64,000 bases of DNA from Bacteroidetes bacterium RIFCSPLOWO2_12_FULL_35_15 (GCA_001769385.1 MEPB01000094.1:1-64000), one strand, 5' to 3'; positions 1 through 9,180 are shown, counted from the stretch's first letter. Notes: a model not told the origin generated them from the sequence alone. Program-made: numbers and translations.

Positions 1-190
1 CATTTCGAGTAGCCTTCCTTTTTCAGGAAGGCATATCGAGAAAGTGCGAGAGCTTATTGTTTCGCAATGCTCCCCGCCTTCTCGATACGCTCCCGGAGTT
101 TATCCTGAGCAAAGTCGAAGGGGTCGCAACGAAGTGACCACGCAATTTATGTTATATAGGATTTTATTTTAGGGAAATTTAAACAGGCTC
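1..190 (-). mobile_element. Partial gene-free element with GAGCC-type inverted end
   Basis: The interval is nearly identical, in the opposite orientation, to the complete element at 51285-51524. It contains the same hairpin (CCTTCC/GGAAGG near 13-32) and the same AAATTTAAACAGGCTC end at 175-190. That end is followed by TGA, a TNA-type flank like the TAA beside the other copies. The other end lies outside the window. No reading frame of useful length is present. It is most likely a MITE-like element moved by a transposase encoded elsewhere. Confidence 0.7.
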
Positions 191-246
191 TGAGTAAAAT
201 GGTATAAAATATTATTTTTTATAAAAAAAGGTTCATCCAACACAGT

Positions 247-338
247 TCATTGCGAGGCACATTCTGCGTTGAAGCAGATACTCAATCTCACATCTATCAT
301 TGTTTGAGATTGCTTCGACTGAAAAAGTCTCGCGATGA
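247..338. repeat. Nested palindromic repeat
   Basis: Outer arms TCATTGCGAG and CTCGCGATGA (one mismatch) enclose inner arms CAATCTCA (near 283-290) and TGAGATTG. The stretch can therefore fold into a long nested hairpin. This tcattgcgag type of palindrome is a common dispersed intergenic repeat in Bacteroidota, a statement made from memory. Apart from this and the element at 1-190, nothing is seen in 1-435. Confidence 0.6.
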
Positions 339-435
339 CGTTCTAAATAGGCATTCAATTATTTTAATAAATTAAATGTATAAAGTCTATTAGTGACAAT
401 TAAGCCAAAGCATCATTTAAAAAGGGAAAGAGAGA

Positions 436-1053
436 TTATCTGAAAATTGAATTTCCACTTGAAAACCCGGTTCCAAAAGTATTAAATCCACCTGTAGAAT
501 ATGGATTTTGATTGTTGTAGTAATTACCTTGTCCGGCAGAAATAGTGGTTTCAAATTTTAAGGAAGTATGTTTGGAAGTTTTGTATTCTAAACCAATTGA
601 AGCCGCTTTGTAATTATCTTTTTTATTGGGATTAAATCCGTTTGCATCATACATCACAGCACCCGACAAAATCATTTTTTTATTCAATTTGTATTGACCC
701 TCCACAAATAATAAATTTCCGGAAATAGTTTTTTTACTTGAATTGAATAATGCTTCATTCTGGTTTAACATTGTAAATGTATTTCCTGTAATAGAATAAT
801 GCATTAAACCAATATTCAATTTGAATTTCGGAGTAAGCTGATAACCAATTTTAGGAGCAATGAAAGTTGTATAGGCAGTGTTTTTTGTTGTGTTTAAAAA
901 GCTAACACCGGCACCCATTGAAATAGATGCAGAAACTCTGTCTGTCGCTGTTAGCTTTGCTTTTGAAGGAGTATAATACTCAACGGAATCATTTTGTGCA
1001 ATAACAACAGATGCAAATGCGAATGATAAAATTGATAGTATGCACTTTTTCAT
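436..1053 (-). CDS. Hypothetical exported protein, possibly outer-membrane
   Basis: The 205-residue product has an N-terminal signal peptide (about residues 1-19, ending near VVIAQ). The rest is rich in alternating hydrophobic and polar stretches with many Gly, Asn, Thr and Tyr residues (for example KIGYQLTPKFKLNIGLMHY), as in small outer-membrane beta-barrels or surface beta-proteins. No catalytic motif or T9SS tail is visible. It stands alone, divergent from the RNA-binding protein gene at 1232. I do not recognise the family, and the barrel assignment is inferred from composition. Confidence 0.6.
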   Translation of the reverse strand: MKKCILSILSFAFASVVIAQNDSVEYYTPSKAKLTATDRVSASISMGAGVSFLNTTKNTAYTTFIAPKIGYQLTPKFKLNIGLMHYSITGNTFTMLNQNEALFNSSKKTISGNLLFVEGQYKLNKKMILSGAVMYDANGFNPNKKDNYKAASIGLEYKTSKHTSLKFETTISAGQGNYYNNQNPYSTGGFNTFGTGFSSGNSIFR

Positions 1054-1231
1054 GTTCTATAAATAGTTTTACCAAAATTAATCAAAAATCAATTAAATAA
1101 ATACTTTTGTGAAAGATTAACAGTGAATTTATTAATTAATTAATAACATGTTTATGATTGTGGGATCAATCAAAAAAATCATTTTAAATCTTAATAATCA
1201 TAAAAATCTGCGTTCCATCAAACTATAACCT

Positions 1232-1480
1232 ATGAAACTATTCGTAAAAAACCTCGACCGAGATATTAATGAAGCCCAATTAGAGAGCTTATTTGCTAAG
1301 TTTGGTGAAGTGCTTTCAACAAAAATTATTTATGATACCATTACCTGGGAATCAAAAGGATTTGCCTTTTTAGAAATGGCAAAAAAAGAAGATGGACAAA
1401 AAGCCATTGAAACATTAAATGGGAAAGAAGTAAAGGGCCGTGAATTAATTGTTCAGGAAGCAGAAGAAAGAAGAAGATAA
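1232..1480 (+). CDS. RRM-type RNA-binding protein
   Basis: The 82-residue protein is a single RNA recognition motif. RNP2 is LFVKNL (residues 3-8) and RNP1 is KGFAFLEM (42-49), with the aromatic residues that stack on RNA bases. The C-terminus is short and charged (EEAEERRR-like), without the Gly-rich tail of some homologues. Small single-RRM proteins of this type are widespread in Bacteroidota and cyanobacteria and are thought to act in post-transcriptional control. It is monocistronic and followed by an inverted repeat at 1528-1573. Confidence 0.92.
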   Translation: MKLFVKNLDRDINEAQLESLFAKFGEVLSTKIIYDTITWESKGFAFLEMAKKEDGQKAIETLNGKEVKGRELIVQEAEERRR

Positions 1481-1527
1481 TTAGATTTTATAAAAGTTAA
1501 TTCGTTAATAGGATCAACCGTAATTCT

Positions 1528-1573
1528 CGACAAGCTCGAAATGACTGCGTGCGTGGTCATTTCGAGTTTGTCG
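1528..1573. repeat. Inverted repeat of the gtcatttcga family
   Basis: Arms of 18 bp (cgacaagctcgaaatgac at 1528-1545 and gtcatttcgagtttgtcg at 1556-1573) match at 17 of 18 positions around a 10-base loop. The arm end gtcatttcga recurs in the arrays at 21417 and 45182 and in the element at 38679. No T-run follows on the plus strand, so it is better read as a dispersed palindrome than as a designed terminator. Confidence 0.8.
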
Positions 1574-1674
1574 GGAAAATTGTGTGGAAGCATTTTTAAC
1601 TCTAATTTCATTGTAAACAGTAGGAATATTTTAACTTATTTAAGTCTATTTCTTTTATAAATTTATTTTTTCAA

Positions 1675-3774
1675 ATGAAAAAAAAATTCATTACGCTTTT
1701 ATTTTTATGTTTCAGCTTTAGTTTTTATGCTCAAAACAACTATTTAGATAGTCTGAATAATGTTGTAAAGACAGGCTCTGATACAAACAAGATAAAAGCT
1801 TTGTTTTTTCTATCCGATAATTATGAGTACAATGATATTGCCAGGGCATGGGAATATTCCAGGCAAATTTACGCACTCGCTCATCGTCTGAATATTCAAA
1901 AATATATTGCCAGCTCCTACATTCAATATGGAAATTTGTATGATGATGTCAGCAATTCCGACAGTGCTTTGTTCTACTACCAAAAAGCATTAAGCTATTC
2001 ACAACAGCATGATCTGAAAAAACAACAAGGCAGTGCACTCAATGGTTTGGGATGCGTTTACCTGAATACCGGTGATTATTCCAAATCAATGGAAAACTTA
2101 TTGAAAGCGTTGAAGATCTATGAAACGATCAATTACAAAAGCGGACAGGCCTCCTGTCTGAATAATATGGGATTGGTTGCCAGAAATACAAAAAAACAGA
2201 ATAAAGCCATTGAGTATTATTTACAAGCACTCGCGATCAAAGAAGAGGTTCGTGACACAGCCGCTTTTGGTAATACATTGAATAATATCGGATTGACTTA
2301 TTATGAAACAGAACGTTACGATCAGGCAATGTCTTATTATTTCAAAGCATTGTCCTTTGCAAGGATCTCCGGTGATAGCGGTTCTACTGCTATGATTCTG
2401 CAAAATATTGCCTTGATCTATAATCAGAAATATGATACAAAAAACGCATTGAAGTATTATGAATCAGCAATGAAATTATATCACACCCTGGATGATAAAA
2501 ATGGAGAGGCAATTACTAATTGTAATTTGGGTATGGTATATCACCGGATGCATGATGATGAAAAAGCAATAGCTTTTAACTTAAAGGCATTAAACATGTT
2601 TCGTGAAATTAATTCCAAAGATTGGATAGCAGAGGTATATAAGAATTTGTTTCAGATCTATTCACTCAAACATGACTATGAGAAAGCTTTACATTACCAT
2701 GTGAAATTTGTTGAATTGAAAGACTCCCTGTTTACTACTGAAAACAATCGCTCTTTGGCAGAAATGGAAACAAAATATGAAAGTGAAAAAAAACAGAAAG
2801 AAATTGAAATTTTAAATCAGAAAGCAGAGATAGCATCTATTGCATTTAATAAAAACCGTATTTTATTGTATTCGTTTGTGGGAGGCTTCTTATTGATCTT
2901 ACTCATGGTACTGATCATATTTAATCGTTATAAGATAAAGAAACGGGCCAATATTGCATTGGAACAACAGAATGTGGAAATAACACTGCAAAAAGCAATT
3001 ATTGAGGAAAAAAATAAAGACATTACTGATAGTATCCGGTATGCAAGAAGAATTCAGGAGGCAATACTTCCTTCAAGTGATTTGATAAAAGGATTCTTTC
3101 CGGATTCATTCATATTGTACAAACCGAAAGATATTGTAAGCGGGGATTTCTACTATTTTCATAATTTAAGCGCTTCCCATACTATTGTTGCAGCAGCAGA
3201 TTGCACCGGGCATGGAGTTCCTGGAGCATTTATGAGTTTGTTAGGATATAATGCTTTAGAACACGCCATCAAGGAAAATAAGAAAACAGTTCCTTCGGAT
3301 ATTCTGGATACAATCAATACAATTATTTCCGGGACCTTAAATCAGGAAAAAAAAGATACCACCGTAATGGATGGAATGGATATCGCTTTATGTTCCTTCG
3401 ATAAGGAATCAAATCAATTGAATTATGCAGGCGCAAACAATCCATTATGGATGTTTTCTGATAATCAACTGAAAGAATTTGATGCCGATAAAACGCCTAT
3501 TGGCGCATATTCCGGCATAGAAAATAAATTTACAACTCATAAAATACCTCTTAAAAAAGGAGATTGCTTTTATATTTTTTCGGATGGTTATGCTGATCAG
3601 TTTGGAGGGAAATTAGGAAAAAAATTCAAATACAAACAATTGAAAGAATTGCTTCATGCTGCTCAGGGAAAATTAATGTCTGAACAAAAAGTAATTCTTG
3701 AAAATGCCATAGATCAATGGCGAGGTAATTTAGAGCAGGTCGATGATATTTTGATCATCGGTATTCGCGTATAG
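1675..3774 (+). CDS. TPR-repeat membrane protein with SpoIIE/PP2C phosphatase domain
   Basis: The 699-residue protein starts with a signal peptide (to about YAQN). It continues with roughly seven tetratricopeptide repeats (about 35-350), a charged coiled coil, one membrane helix (about 396-418), a second short coil, and a C-terminal PPM/SpoIIE-type serine phosphatase domain (about 450-699). The metal-binding Asp motifs are intact: SGDFYYF, ADCTGHGVPGAF, FSDGYADQFGG and VDDILIIG. The layout suggests that periplasmic TPRs sense a partner and control a cytoplasmic phosphatase acting on an anti-sigma-antagonist-like (STAS) protein. No kinase or STAS gene is adjacent; the nearest STAS-like gene is at 6916. 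A PAS-fused relative lies at 60195. Confidence 0.9.
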   Translation: MKKKFITLLFLCFSFSFYAQNNYLDSLNNVVKTGSDTNKIKALFFLSDNYEYNDIARAWEYSRQIYALAHRLNIQKYIASSYIQYGNLYDDVSNSDSALFYYQKALSYSQQHDLKKQQGSALNGLGCVYLNTGDYSKSMENLLKALKIYETINYKSGQASCLNNMGLVARNTKKQNKAIEYYLQALAIKEEVRDTAAFGNTLNNIGLTYYETERYDQAMSYYFKALSFARISGDSGSTAMILQNIALIYNQKYDTKNALKYYESAMKLYHTLDDKNGEAITNCNLGMVYHRMHDDEKAIAFNLKALNMFREINSKDWIAEVYKNLFQIYSLKHDYEKALHYHVKFVELKDSLFTTENNRSLAEMETKYESEKKQKEIEILNQKAEIASIAFNKNRILLYSFVGGFLLILLMVLIIFNRYKIKKRANIALEQQNVEITLQKAIIEEKNKDITDSIRYARRIQEAILPSSDLIKGFFPDSFILYKPKDIVSGDFYYFHNLSASHTIVAAADCTGHGVPGAFMSLLGYNALEHAIKENKKTVPSDILDTINTIISGTLNQEKKDTTVMDGMDIALCSFDKESNQLNYAGANNPLWMFSDNQLKEFDADKTPIGAYSGIENKFTTHKIPLKKGDCFYIFSDGYADQFGGKLGKKFKYKQLKELLHAAQGKLMSEQKVILENAIDQWRGNLEQVDDILIIGIRV

Positions 3775-3871
3775 TTTTAAACAATTCCACCAATCTATCC
3801 ACAATCGTTTTTATTTTTAATTTGAATGTGCATTTTTGTGCGCTTAACGAACGCTTCAAATTTTTTAGATT

Positions 3872-5053
3872 GTGAAATACTATATTATTTTTTCTTTTTT
3901 TGTTTTATTATTTACTTGTTGTTCTTCCGAAACATCTAAAAACAGTGAGAATCAGGAAGCCGTTTTATCTAAAGACAGTATCAATAAAATTTTAAAAGAA
4001 ATTCATGCTAAAGAAAAAGCATATCAATTAGATACCCTGTTTAAAAATAAAGTGAAACTGGCCGGTTTTAACGGTTGTGTTTTAGTTGCACAACGCGGAC
4101 AAATTATTTATGAACGATCATTTGGATATGCTGATCTGGAGAAAAAAGATTCATTAAAAATAAATTCCGCTTTTCAACTGGCATCCACTTCAAAAACATT
4201 AACTGCTGCTGCTATTCTTTTATTACGTGATCAGGGGAAATTAAAATTGACCGATTGTATTCAAAAATTCTTTCCTGATTTTCCGTATCAACATATTACG
4301 ATAAACCTATTGTTATCACATCGTTCCGGCTTAGGTAATTACCTTTATTTTTGTGAGCCTTATTGCGACAAGGACAATTGTTATAATGGGAAGGTTTTTG
4401 ATAATGCATCTTTTTTACAGATCATGCTTACCAGCAAACCACCGGTCTATGCTTTGCCCAATAAAAAGTTCGAATATTCTAATACCAATTATGCTTTGTT
4501 AGCTTGTATCGTTGAAAAGGTTTCCGGGATGAGTTTTCCCGATTTTATGGAGCAAACTATTTTTAAACCTCTTGGAATGAAGGATACCTGGGTTCATAGT
4601 GCAAAATATGATTCGCTGCATGCAGATAAAACAGTTGGACATAATGCGAAAGGAAGCTATGAGAAAGAGAAGTTTGCTGATGATGTTTATGGCGACAAAG
4701 GTGTTTTTTCAACTGTGGAAGATATATTCAAATGGGACCAGGCTTTGTATTCTGAAAAATTATTAAGCAAAAAAACACTGGAAGAGGCATTTACCGGTTA
4801 TAGTAATGAACACAAAGGAAAGCGTAATTATGGTTATGGCTGGCGCCTGGTTGATTATGGAAAAGGGAATAAAGTAATTTATCACAATGGCTGGTGGCAT
4901 GGTTATAACAGTTTATTTTTCAGAAGACCAACTGATCAAACAACAATTATAATTTTATCAAATAAGCATAACCGCAGTATTTATCAAATACAAGGAGTCT
5001 TATCTATTCTAAACAGTAATTCTGTGTTAATGGAACTCGAAGGTGCCGAATGA
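3872..5053 (+). CDS. Class C beta-lactamase-like serine hydrolase (lipoprotein)
   Basis: The 393-residue protein has the beta-lactamase/D-Ala carboxypeptidase fold motifs: S105-T-S-K108 (SxxK), Y202-S-N204 (YxN) and a late HNGWWHG box around residue 330. The N-terminus (LLFTCCSS) looks like a lipoprotein signal, placing it on the outer membrane or in the periplasm. The start is GTG at 3872, because no in-frame ATG precedes the signal peptide. A cluster FCEPYCDKDNC (about 160-170) supplies three closely spaced Cys, unusual in this family. Such proteins usually act on peptides or esters rather than giving resistance, so the substrate cannot be assigned. Confidence 0.88.
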   Translation: MKYYIIFSFFVLLFTCCSSETSKNSENQEAVLSKDSINKILKEIHAKEKAYQLDTLFKNKVKLAGFNGCVLVAQRGQIIYERSFGYADLEKKDSLKINSAFQLASTSKTLTAAAILLLRDQGKLKLTDCIQKFFPDFPYQHITINLLLSHRSGLGNYLYFCEPYCDKDNCYNGKVFDNASFLQIMLTSKPPVYALPNKKFEYSNTNYALLACIVEKVSGMSFPDFMEQTIFKPLGMKDTWVHSAKYDSLHADKTVGHNAKGSYEKEKFADDVYGDKGVFSTVEDIFKWDQALYSEKLLSKKTLEEAFTGYSNEHKGKRNYGYGWRLVDYGKGNKVIYHNGWWHGYNSLFFRRPTDQTTIIILSNKHNRSIYQIQGVLSILNSNSVLMELEGAE

Positions 5054-5352
5054 TGAAGACACTGTTTAAATTTGAATCGAAAAATATCGGATAGTATAAA
5101 AGCGCATACTCGCTTCCTTGCGGCAGGAGGGAGCGTATCGAGAAGAGGAGCGAAACAAAAAGTCCATTCACGTCCTTTATACACCTTTCTGAAAAAGAAA
5201 GGTTACCCGAACTAACAAGCCATGTGGTGAATAAATAATCTGAATCAAATTTGAGCAAGTCCCCAATCACAAAAAAATTTTGATTAAAATCACACATTAT
5301 AGTATCAATTTGCTATATCTTTGAGCGAAATTTCAAAAAAACAAAAATCAAA
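5054..5352. other. Intergenic region with a small hairpin and promoter-like -7 motif
   Basis: No gene is seen. A short hairpin (CCTTTCT/AGAAAGG, 5184-5202) sits in sequence related to the agcgtatcgagaa repeats found elsewhere in the window. A TATCTTTG at 5316-5323, 29 bases before the next gene, fits the Bacteroidota -7 consensus TAnnTTTG. No properly spaced -33 TTG is visible. Confidence 0.4.
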
Positions 5353-6204
5353 ATGAAAAAATTAATTTATTTGATCGCTTTACTACCATTAGCGTTTGGC
5401 TGTGGTAATGGAAATAAAGAAGGTGTATTATCCGCTGAAGATAGTTTAACAGCAATTACCGGAGGGCAACAGGTTCGTATCCACAATCAGGATTCGAGCA
5501 TACAATCTTTTATTCTCGGATTTAATGAAATTCAGGATAACCTGGATGCCATAAAAGAAAAAGAAAAAATGATTACTGCTTCCAGCAAAGATGCTGAAAC
5601 CCGTAAAACTAAAGAGGAACAGATTGTTGCTGATATTCAGGCAATGTATGATTTAATGAATAAAAACAAACAACGACTGGCTGCAATGAGAAAAAAGTTC
5701 AACGATTCTAATAAAAAGAACGAAGAACTTGAAAAATTCATTACTCGTTTAACAACTGATATCGAAACAAAAGATGCAGAGATCAATGATTTGAAGACAC
5801 AGTTAGAAAAATTAAATGTTGAGATGGCTACTTTGAATACCAATTATGTGGAAGTAACACAAGAATCAGCTGTTAAAACAGAAAAACTAAATACCGCCTT
5901 TTATGCTTTCGGTACTGCAAAAGAGTTGATCAAAAATGGTGTATTAACCAAAGAAGGTGGATTTATCGGACTAGGTAAAATTCAAAAAATGAAAGATGAT
6001 TTCAATAAAAATTATTTTATTAAAGTAGATGCTTCTGTAACCAATGAAATTATTCTGGGTGCTAAAAAAGCAAAAATAGTAACCACCCATCCTGCCGGTT
6101 CTTATAAAATTGTTGGTGCCGATGGGAAAGCTGAAAAGCTTGTTATTAATAATACAGATGACTTCTGGAGTGCATCGAAATATTTAGTTATTGTGGTAGA
6201 ATAA
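5353..6204 (+). CDS. Coiled-coil lipoprotein, hypothetical
   Basis: The 283-residue protein begins with a lipoprotein signal (LPLAFGCGNG, Cys about 17). A long charged coiled coil follows (about 60-175, with many Lys, Glu, Asp, Asn and Leu). A compact C-terminal segment of about 110 residues contains GGFIGLGKIQKMKDDFNK. Related Bacteroidota lipoproteins are annotated only as hypothetical. It probably faces the periplasm from the inner leaflet of the outer membrane. It is a single-gene unit, closed by the terminator at 6224-6256. Confidence 0.7.
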   Translation: MKKLIYLIALLPLAFGCGNGNKEGVLSAEDSLTAITGGQQVRIHNQDSSIQSFILGFNEIQDNLDAIKEKEKMITASSKDAETRKTKEEQIVADIQAMYDLMNKNKQRLAAMRKKFNDSNKKNEELEKFITRLTTDIETKDAEINDLKTQLEKLNVEMATLNTNYVEVTQESAVKTEKLNTAFYAFGTAKELIKNGVLTKEGGFIGLGKIQKMKDDFNKNYFIKVDASVTNEIILGAKKAKIVTTHPAGSYKIVGADGKAEKLVINNTDDFWSASKYLVIVVE

Positions 6205-6223
6205 TTTTATTAATAAAATTTTA

Positions 6224-6256
6224 AAGCATCAATCCAACGATTGGTGCTTTTTTTTG
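6224..6256 (+). terminator. Rho-independent terminator
   Basis: A 10-bp stem (AAGCATCAAT at 6224-6233 with ATTGGTGCTT at 6240-6249, one G-U pair) has a 6-base loop and is followed by a run of eight T. It lies 20 bases after the stop of the lipoprotein gene. It also argues against an upstream TTG start for the next gene, because that codon falls inside the hairpin. Confidence 0.9.
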
Positions 6257-6270
6257 ATTTATTTTGCGCC

Positions 6271-6921
6271 ATGCAACAAAAAAATATAATCATTCCAAAA
6301 ACTGCCCGCTATTTTGTATTAGGCGAACCTTCTGAAAAGATAGAACACATCTGGATCATTTGTCATGGATACGCTCAATTGGCAAACTATTTTATCAGAA
6401 ATTTTGAAGCGCTGAACAATGGAAAACACTTAATTATTGCAGCGGAAGGATTGCATCGTTTTTACTGGCAGGGATTTACCGGTAGGGTAGTAGCTTCCTG
6501 GATGACAAAGGAAGATAGATTAGAAGACATAAAAGATTATTGCAATTATTTAGACCTTGTTTATAAGGAAGTGCTGTTACCCATAAAAAATAAAAAGGTT
6601 AAAATTAATGTACTTGGTTTTTCACAAGGAACAGCAACTGTTTTGCGATGGCTCACTATTAAAAAACCATTGGTGAATAATTTGTTTTTATGGGGAGGGA
6701 CTTTTCCTTCCGATATTGATTTTAAAATGGATAAGGAGTATTTCAGATCAATAAAAACTTATTTTGTGATGGGCGATAAAGACGAATATAATGATGGAAG
6801 TACGGTCATTAAAATGGAACAGATCCTAAGCAAAAATGAAATTCCATTTGAATTTGTTTCATTCGATGGGAAACATGAAATTGATCAGAAAACTTTACTG
6901 AAACTGGCAGATAAATTATAG
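6271..6921 (+). CDS. Alpha/beta hydrolase, phospholipase/carboxylesterase type
   Basis: Translated from ATG 6271 this is a cytoplasmic serine hydrolase of 216 residues. The nucleophile elbow is GFSQG, preceded by an oxyanion-hole segment ICHGYAQ and followed by a late acid region (MGDKDEYND) and a His in DGKHEID. This order matches the YpfH/predicted-esterase group of the alpha/beta hydrolases. The frame is open back to a TTG at 6241, but that codon lies in the preceding terminator, so ATG is preferred. The 3' end overlaps the convergent STAS-like gene by six bases. The substrate is unknown. Confidence 0.85.
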   Translation: MQQKNIIIPKTARYFVLGEPSEKIEHIWIICHGYAQLANYFIRNFEALNNGKHLIIAAEGLHRFYWQGFTGRVVASWMTKEDRLEDIKDYCNYLDLVYKEVLLPIKNKKVKINVLGFSQGTATVLRWLTIKKPLVNNLFLWGGTFPSDIDFKMDKEYFRSIKTYFVMGDKDEYNDGSTVIKMEQILSKNEIPFEFVSFDGKHEIDQKTLLKLADKL

Positions 6922-7317
6922 AAATGTTTTTAACCATTCAACAGCTTTTACCTCAGAATTGAAAAATTTGGTTGGTCGGGCAGGCTTGTTAAAACTGGTA
7001 TATACATTCGAAACTAATTTTTGAGCAAAAGAATTTATTACATAAGCTTCTGCAATTGCATAGGGATCAGATTCCGGTGTTGCAACATACTCACGGGCTT
7101 CAGCATTTGGCAGGGTGTTTTCTCCTAAAATAATAAGTAAAGGAAATCGCTTGTATTCTCCAATTTTCTCAATAGAATTGACAATACGTTTTACTAAAAC
7201 AACATCAATTTCTTCGTTTGCTTTAATTTCAACCAGCATTATTCCATCGTCTCTTAATGCAACACTTGTTTTGTTAAATTCAACTTTGTCTATGATATGT
7301 ATGTGTTCGTCAAGCAT
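6916..7317 (-). CDS. STAS/SpoIIAA-like small protein
   Basis: This 133-residue soluble protein resembles the SpoIIAA/STAS-like proteins of Bacteroidota. It has an opening beta-strand pair (VALRDDGIMLVEIKANEEID), a helix (VVLVKRIVNSIEKIG), a strand ending in LLIILGENT, a basic motif followed by a helix (NSFAQKLVSNVYTSF), and a last helix EAVEWLKTF-like. The usual phospho-acceptor Ser of true anti-anti-sigma factors is not evident. A link to the SpoIIE-type phosphatases at 1675 and 60195 is possible but is inference only. It converges on the hydrolase gene. Confidence 0.6.
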   Translation of the reverse strand: MLDEHIHIIDKVEFNKTSVALRDDGIMLVEIKANEEIDVVLVKRIVNSIEKIGEYKRFPLLIILGENTLPNAEAREYVATPESDPYAIAEAYVINSFAQKLVSNVYTSFNKPARPTKFFNSEVKAVEWLKTFL

Positions 7318-7434
7318 AATTTATTGTTCGTCATTACCAAATATAGATTAAATTTTTAAGCTGAGCAAGTTTTTTAAATAAATGTATATACATGTATATT
7401 AAGTTTAACTTTGTAAAAAAACACGTTTTTAACA

Positions 7435-9180
7435 ATGAAATTACTTTTATCTTACCTAAAAAAATATAAGGGCTTGGTCTTGTTGGCCTTAGTTTTAGCC
7501 ACAATCAACCAGGTTTTTTCATTATTAGATCCCATCATCTTTAAGCACATCATTAACGAATATGCAACCAAAGTAAATGAACTGTCTAAGCGGGAATTTA
7601 TAAATGGAGTTGCTTTATTTATTCTTTTATCAATGGGAACAGCTATGGTATCCCGTATCGCTAAAAATTTTCAGGATTATTATGTGAATGTAATTACTCA
7701 AAAACTAGGCGCTAAAATATATTCTGACGGATTAAAACATTCATTAGAATTACCTTACCAGGTTTTTGAGGATCAGCGGAGTGGTGAAACCTTGGGCAAA
7801 CTTCAAAAAGTACGAATTGACGTTGAGAAACTCATTAACGCCTTTGTAAACATATTGTTTGCTTCTATTGTAGGAGTTGTTTTTGTGATGGTATATGCCA
7901 TCAAAATTCATTGGTTGATAGCAGTAGTTTATTTTGCCGCAATTCCATTATTGGGGTTTATAAGTTCAACTTTAAGTAAACGCATAAAAATAATCCAAAA
8001 GAAAATAGTGGGTGAAACCACTTCTTTGGCTGGATCAACAACCGAATCATTAAGAAATATCGAATTAATAAAAAGCCTTGGATTAGCTGATCAGGAAATC
8101 AATCGGTTGAATGGCGTAACTATTAAAATACTCGGTCTGGAACTGAAAAAAGTGCGTTACATACGCAGTATCAGCTTTATTCAGGGTACGATGGTGAATT
8201 TTTTACGAAGCTGTATTTTATTTCTATTGTTGTATCTGATCTTTGCCGATAACATGACCTTAGGTGATTTGTTCTTGCTTCAGATCTATTCCTTCTTTAT
8301 TTTCGGACCATTGCAGGAGTTAGGCAACATCATCAACATCTATCGGGAAGCGGAAGTTTCATTGGATAATTTTCAAACAATTCTAAATACCCCTAAAGAA
8401 GAAAAACCGAACAATCCTTTTATAATTAATGGCATTCAGACATTGGAATTTAATGCGGTTAGCTTTAAACATCAAACTTCAAATAATAAGGCCCTTGATG
8501 AAATTTCTTTCAAAACAAAAAATGGGGAAACTATTGCATTTGTTGGTCCTTCGGGTTCAGGGAAAACTACCTTGGTGAAATTATTAGTTGGCTTATATCA
8601 TCCCCAGGAAGGGGAAATATTTTATAATGAGAAATCAGGAAGATCAATTGACCTGGATCAGCTACGCACCCAAATTGGTTTTGTAACGCAGGATACACAA
8701 TTATTTGCCGGTACCATAAAAGAAAATTTATTATTCGTTGCTCCTAATGCAACTGATGAAGAATGTTTAAATGTGCTTCATAAAGCAGCTTGTCAAAATT
8801 TATTGGCAAGAGCTGAAAACGGAATAAATACATTAATTGGCGAGGGTGGGGTAAAAGTTTCCGGGGGTGAAAAACAACGCCTGTCAATTGCCCGTGCATT
8901 ATTACGTAAGCCTTCTTTATTGGTTTTTGATGAAGCTACCTCATCACTTGATTCGATAACGGAAGAAGAGATAAGTAAAACGATCCGCGAATTATCAAAA
9001 GATCAAAATCAAATAACGATATTAATCGCTCACAGGTTAAGCACTGTTATGCATGCCGATAAAATTTTTGTTCTTGAAAAAGGAAAAATTATTGAGCAGG
9101 GTAAGCATGATGAATTGGTGAATCAAAAAGGATTGTATTATGCCATGTGGCGTCAGCAAATTGGTGAGCGATATGATTAA
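7435..9180 (+). CDS. ABC exporter, fused permease and ATPase
   Basis: The 581-residue half-transporter has a six-helix type 1 exporter membrane domain (about 1-310) and a nucleotide-binding domain. The latter carries Walker A GPSGSGKTT (about 371), a Q-loop FVTQDTQLF, signature VSGGEKQRLSIARALL (about 473) and Walker B LLVFDEATSSLD. It would work as a homodimer in the inner membrane, exporting a lipid, peptide or drug; nothing nearby identifies the substrate. A TAACTTTG at 7406-7413 fits the -7 promoter element. Confidence 0.95.
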   Translation: MKLLLSYLKKYKGLVLLALVLATINQVFSLLDPIIFKHIINEYATKVNELSKREFINGVALFILLSMGTAMVSRIAKNFQDYYVNVITQKLGAKIYSDGLKHSLELPYQVFEDQRSGETLGKLQKVRIDVEKLINAFVNILFASIVGVVFVMVYAIKIHWLIAVVYFAAIPLLGFISSTLSKRIKIIQKKIVGETTSLAGSTTESLRNIELIKSLGLADQEINRLNGVTIKILGLELKKVRYIRSISFIQGTMVNFLRSCILFLLLYLIFADNMTLGDLFLLQIYSFFIFGPLQELGNIINIYREAEVSLDNFQTILNTPKEEKPNNPFIINGIQTLEFNAVSFKHQTSNNKALDEISFKTKNGETIAFVGPSGSGKTTLVKLLVGLYHPQEGEIFYNEKSGRSIDLDQLRTQIGFVTQDTQLFAGTIKENLLFVAPNATDEECLNVLHKAACQNLLARAENGINTLIGEGGVKVSGGEKQRLSIARALLRKPSLLVFDEATSSLDSITEEEISKTIRELSKDQNQITILIAHRLSTVMHADKIFVLEKGKIIEQGKHDELVNQKGLYYAMWRQQIGERYD

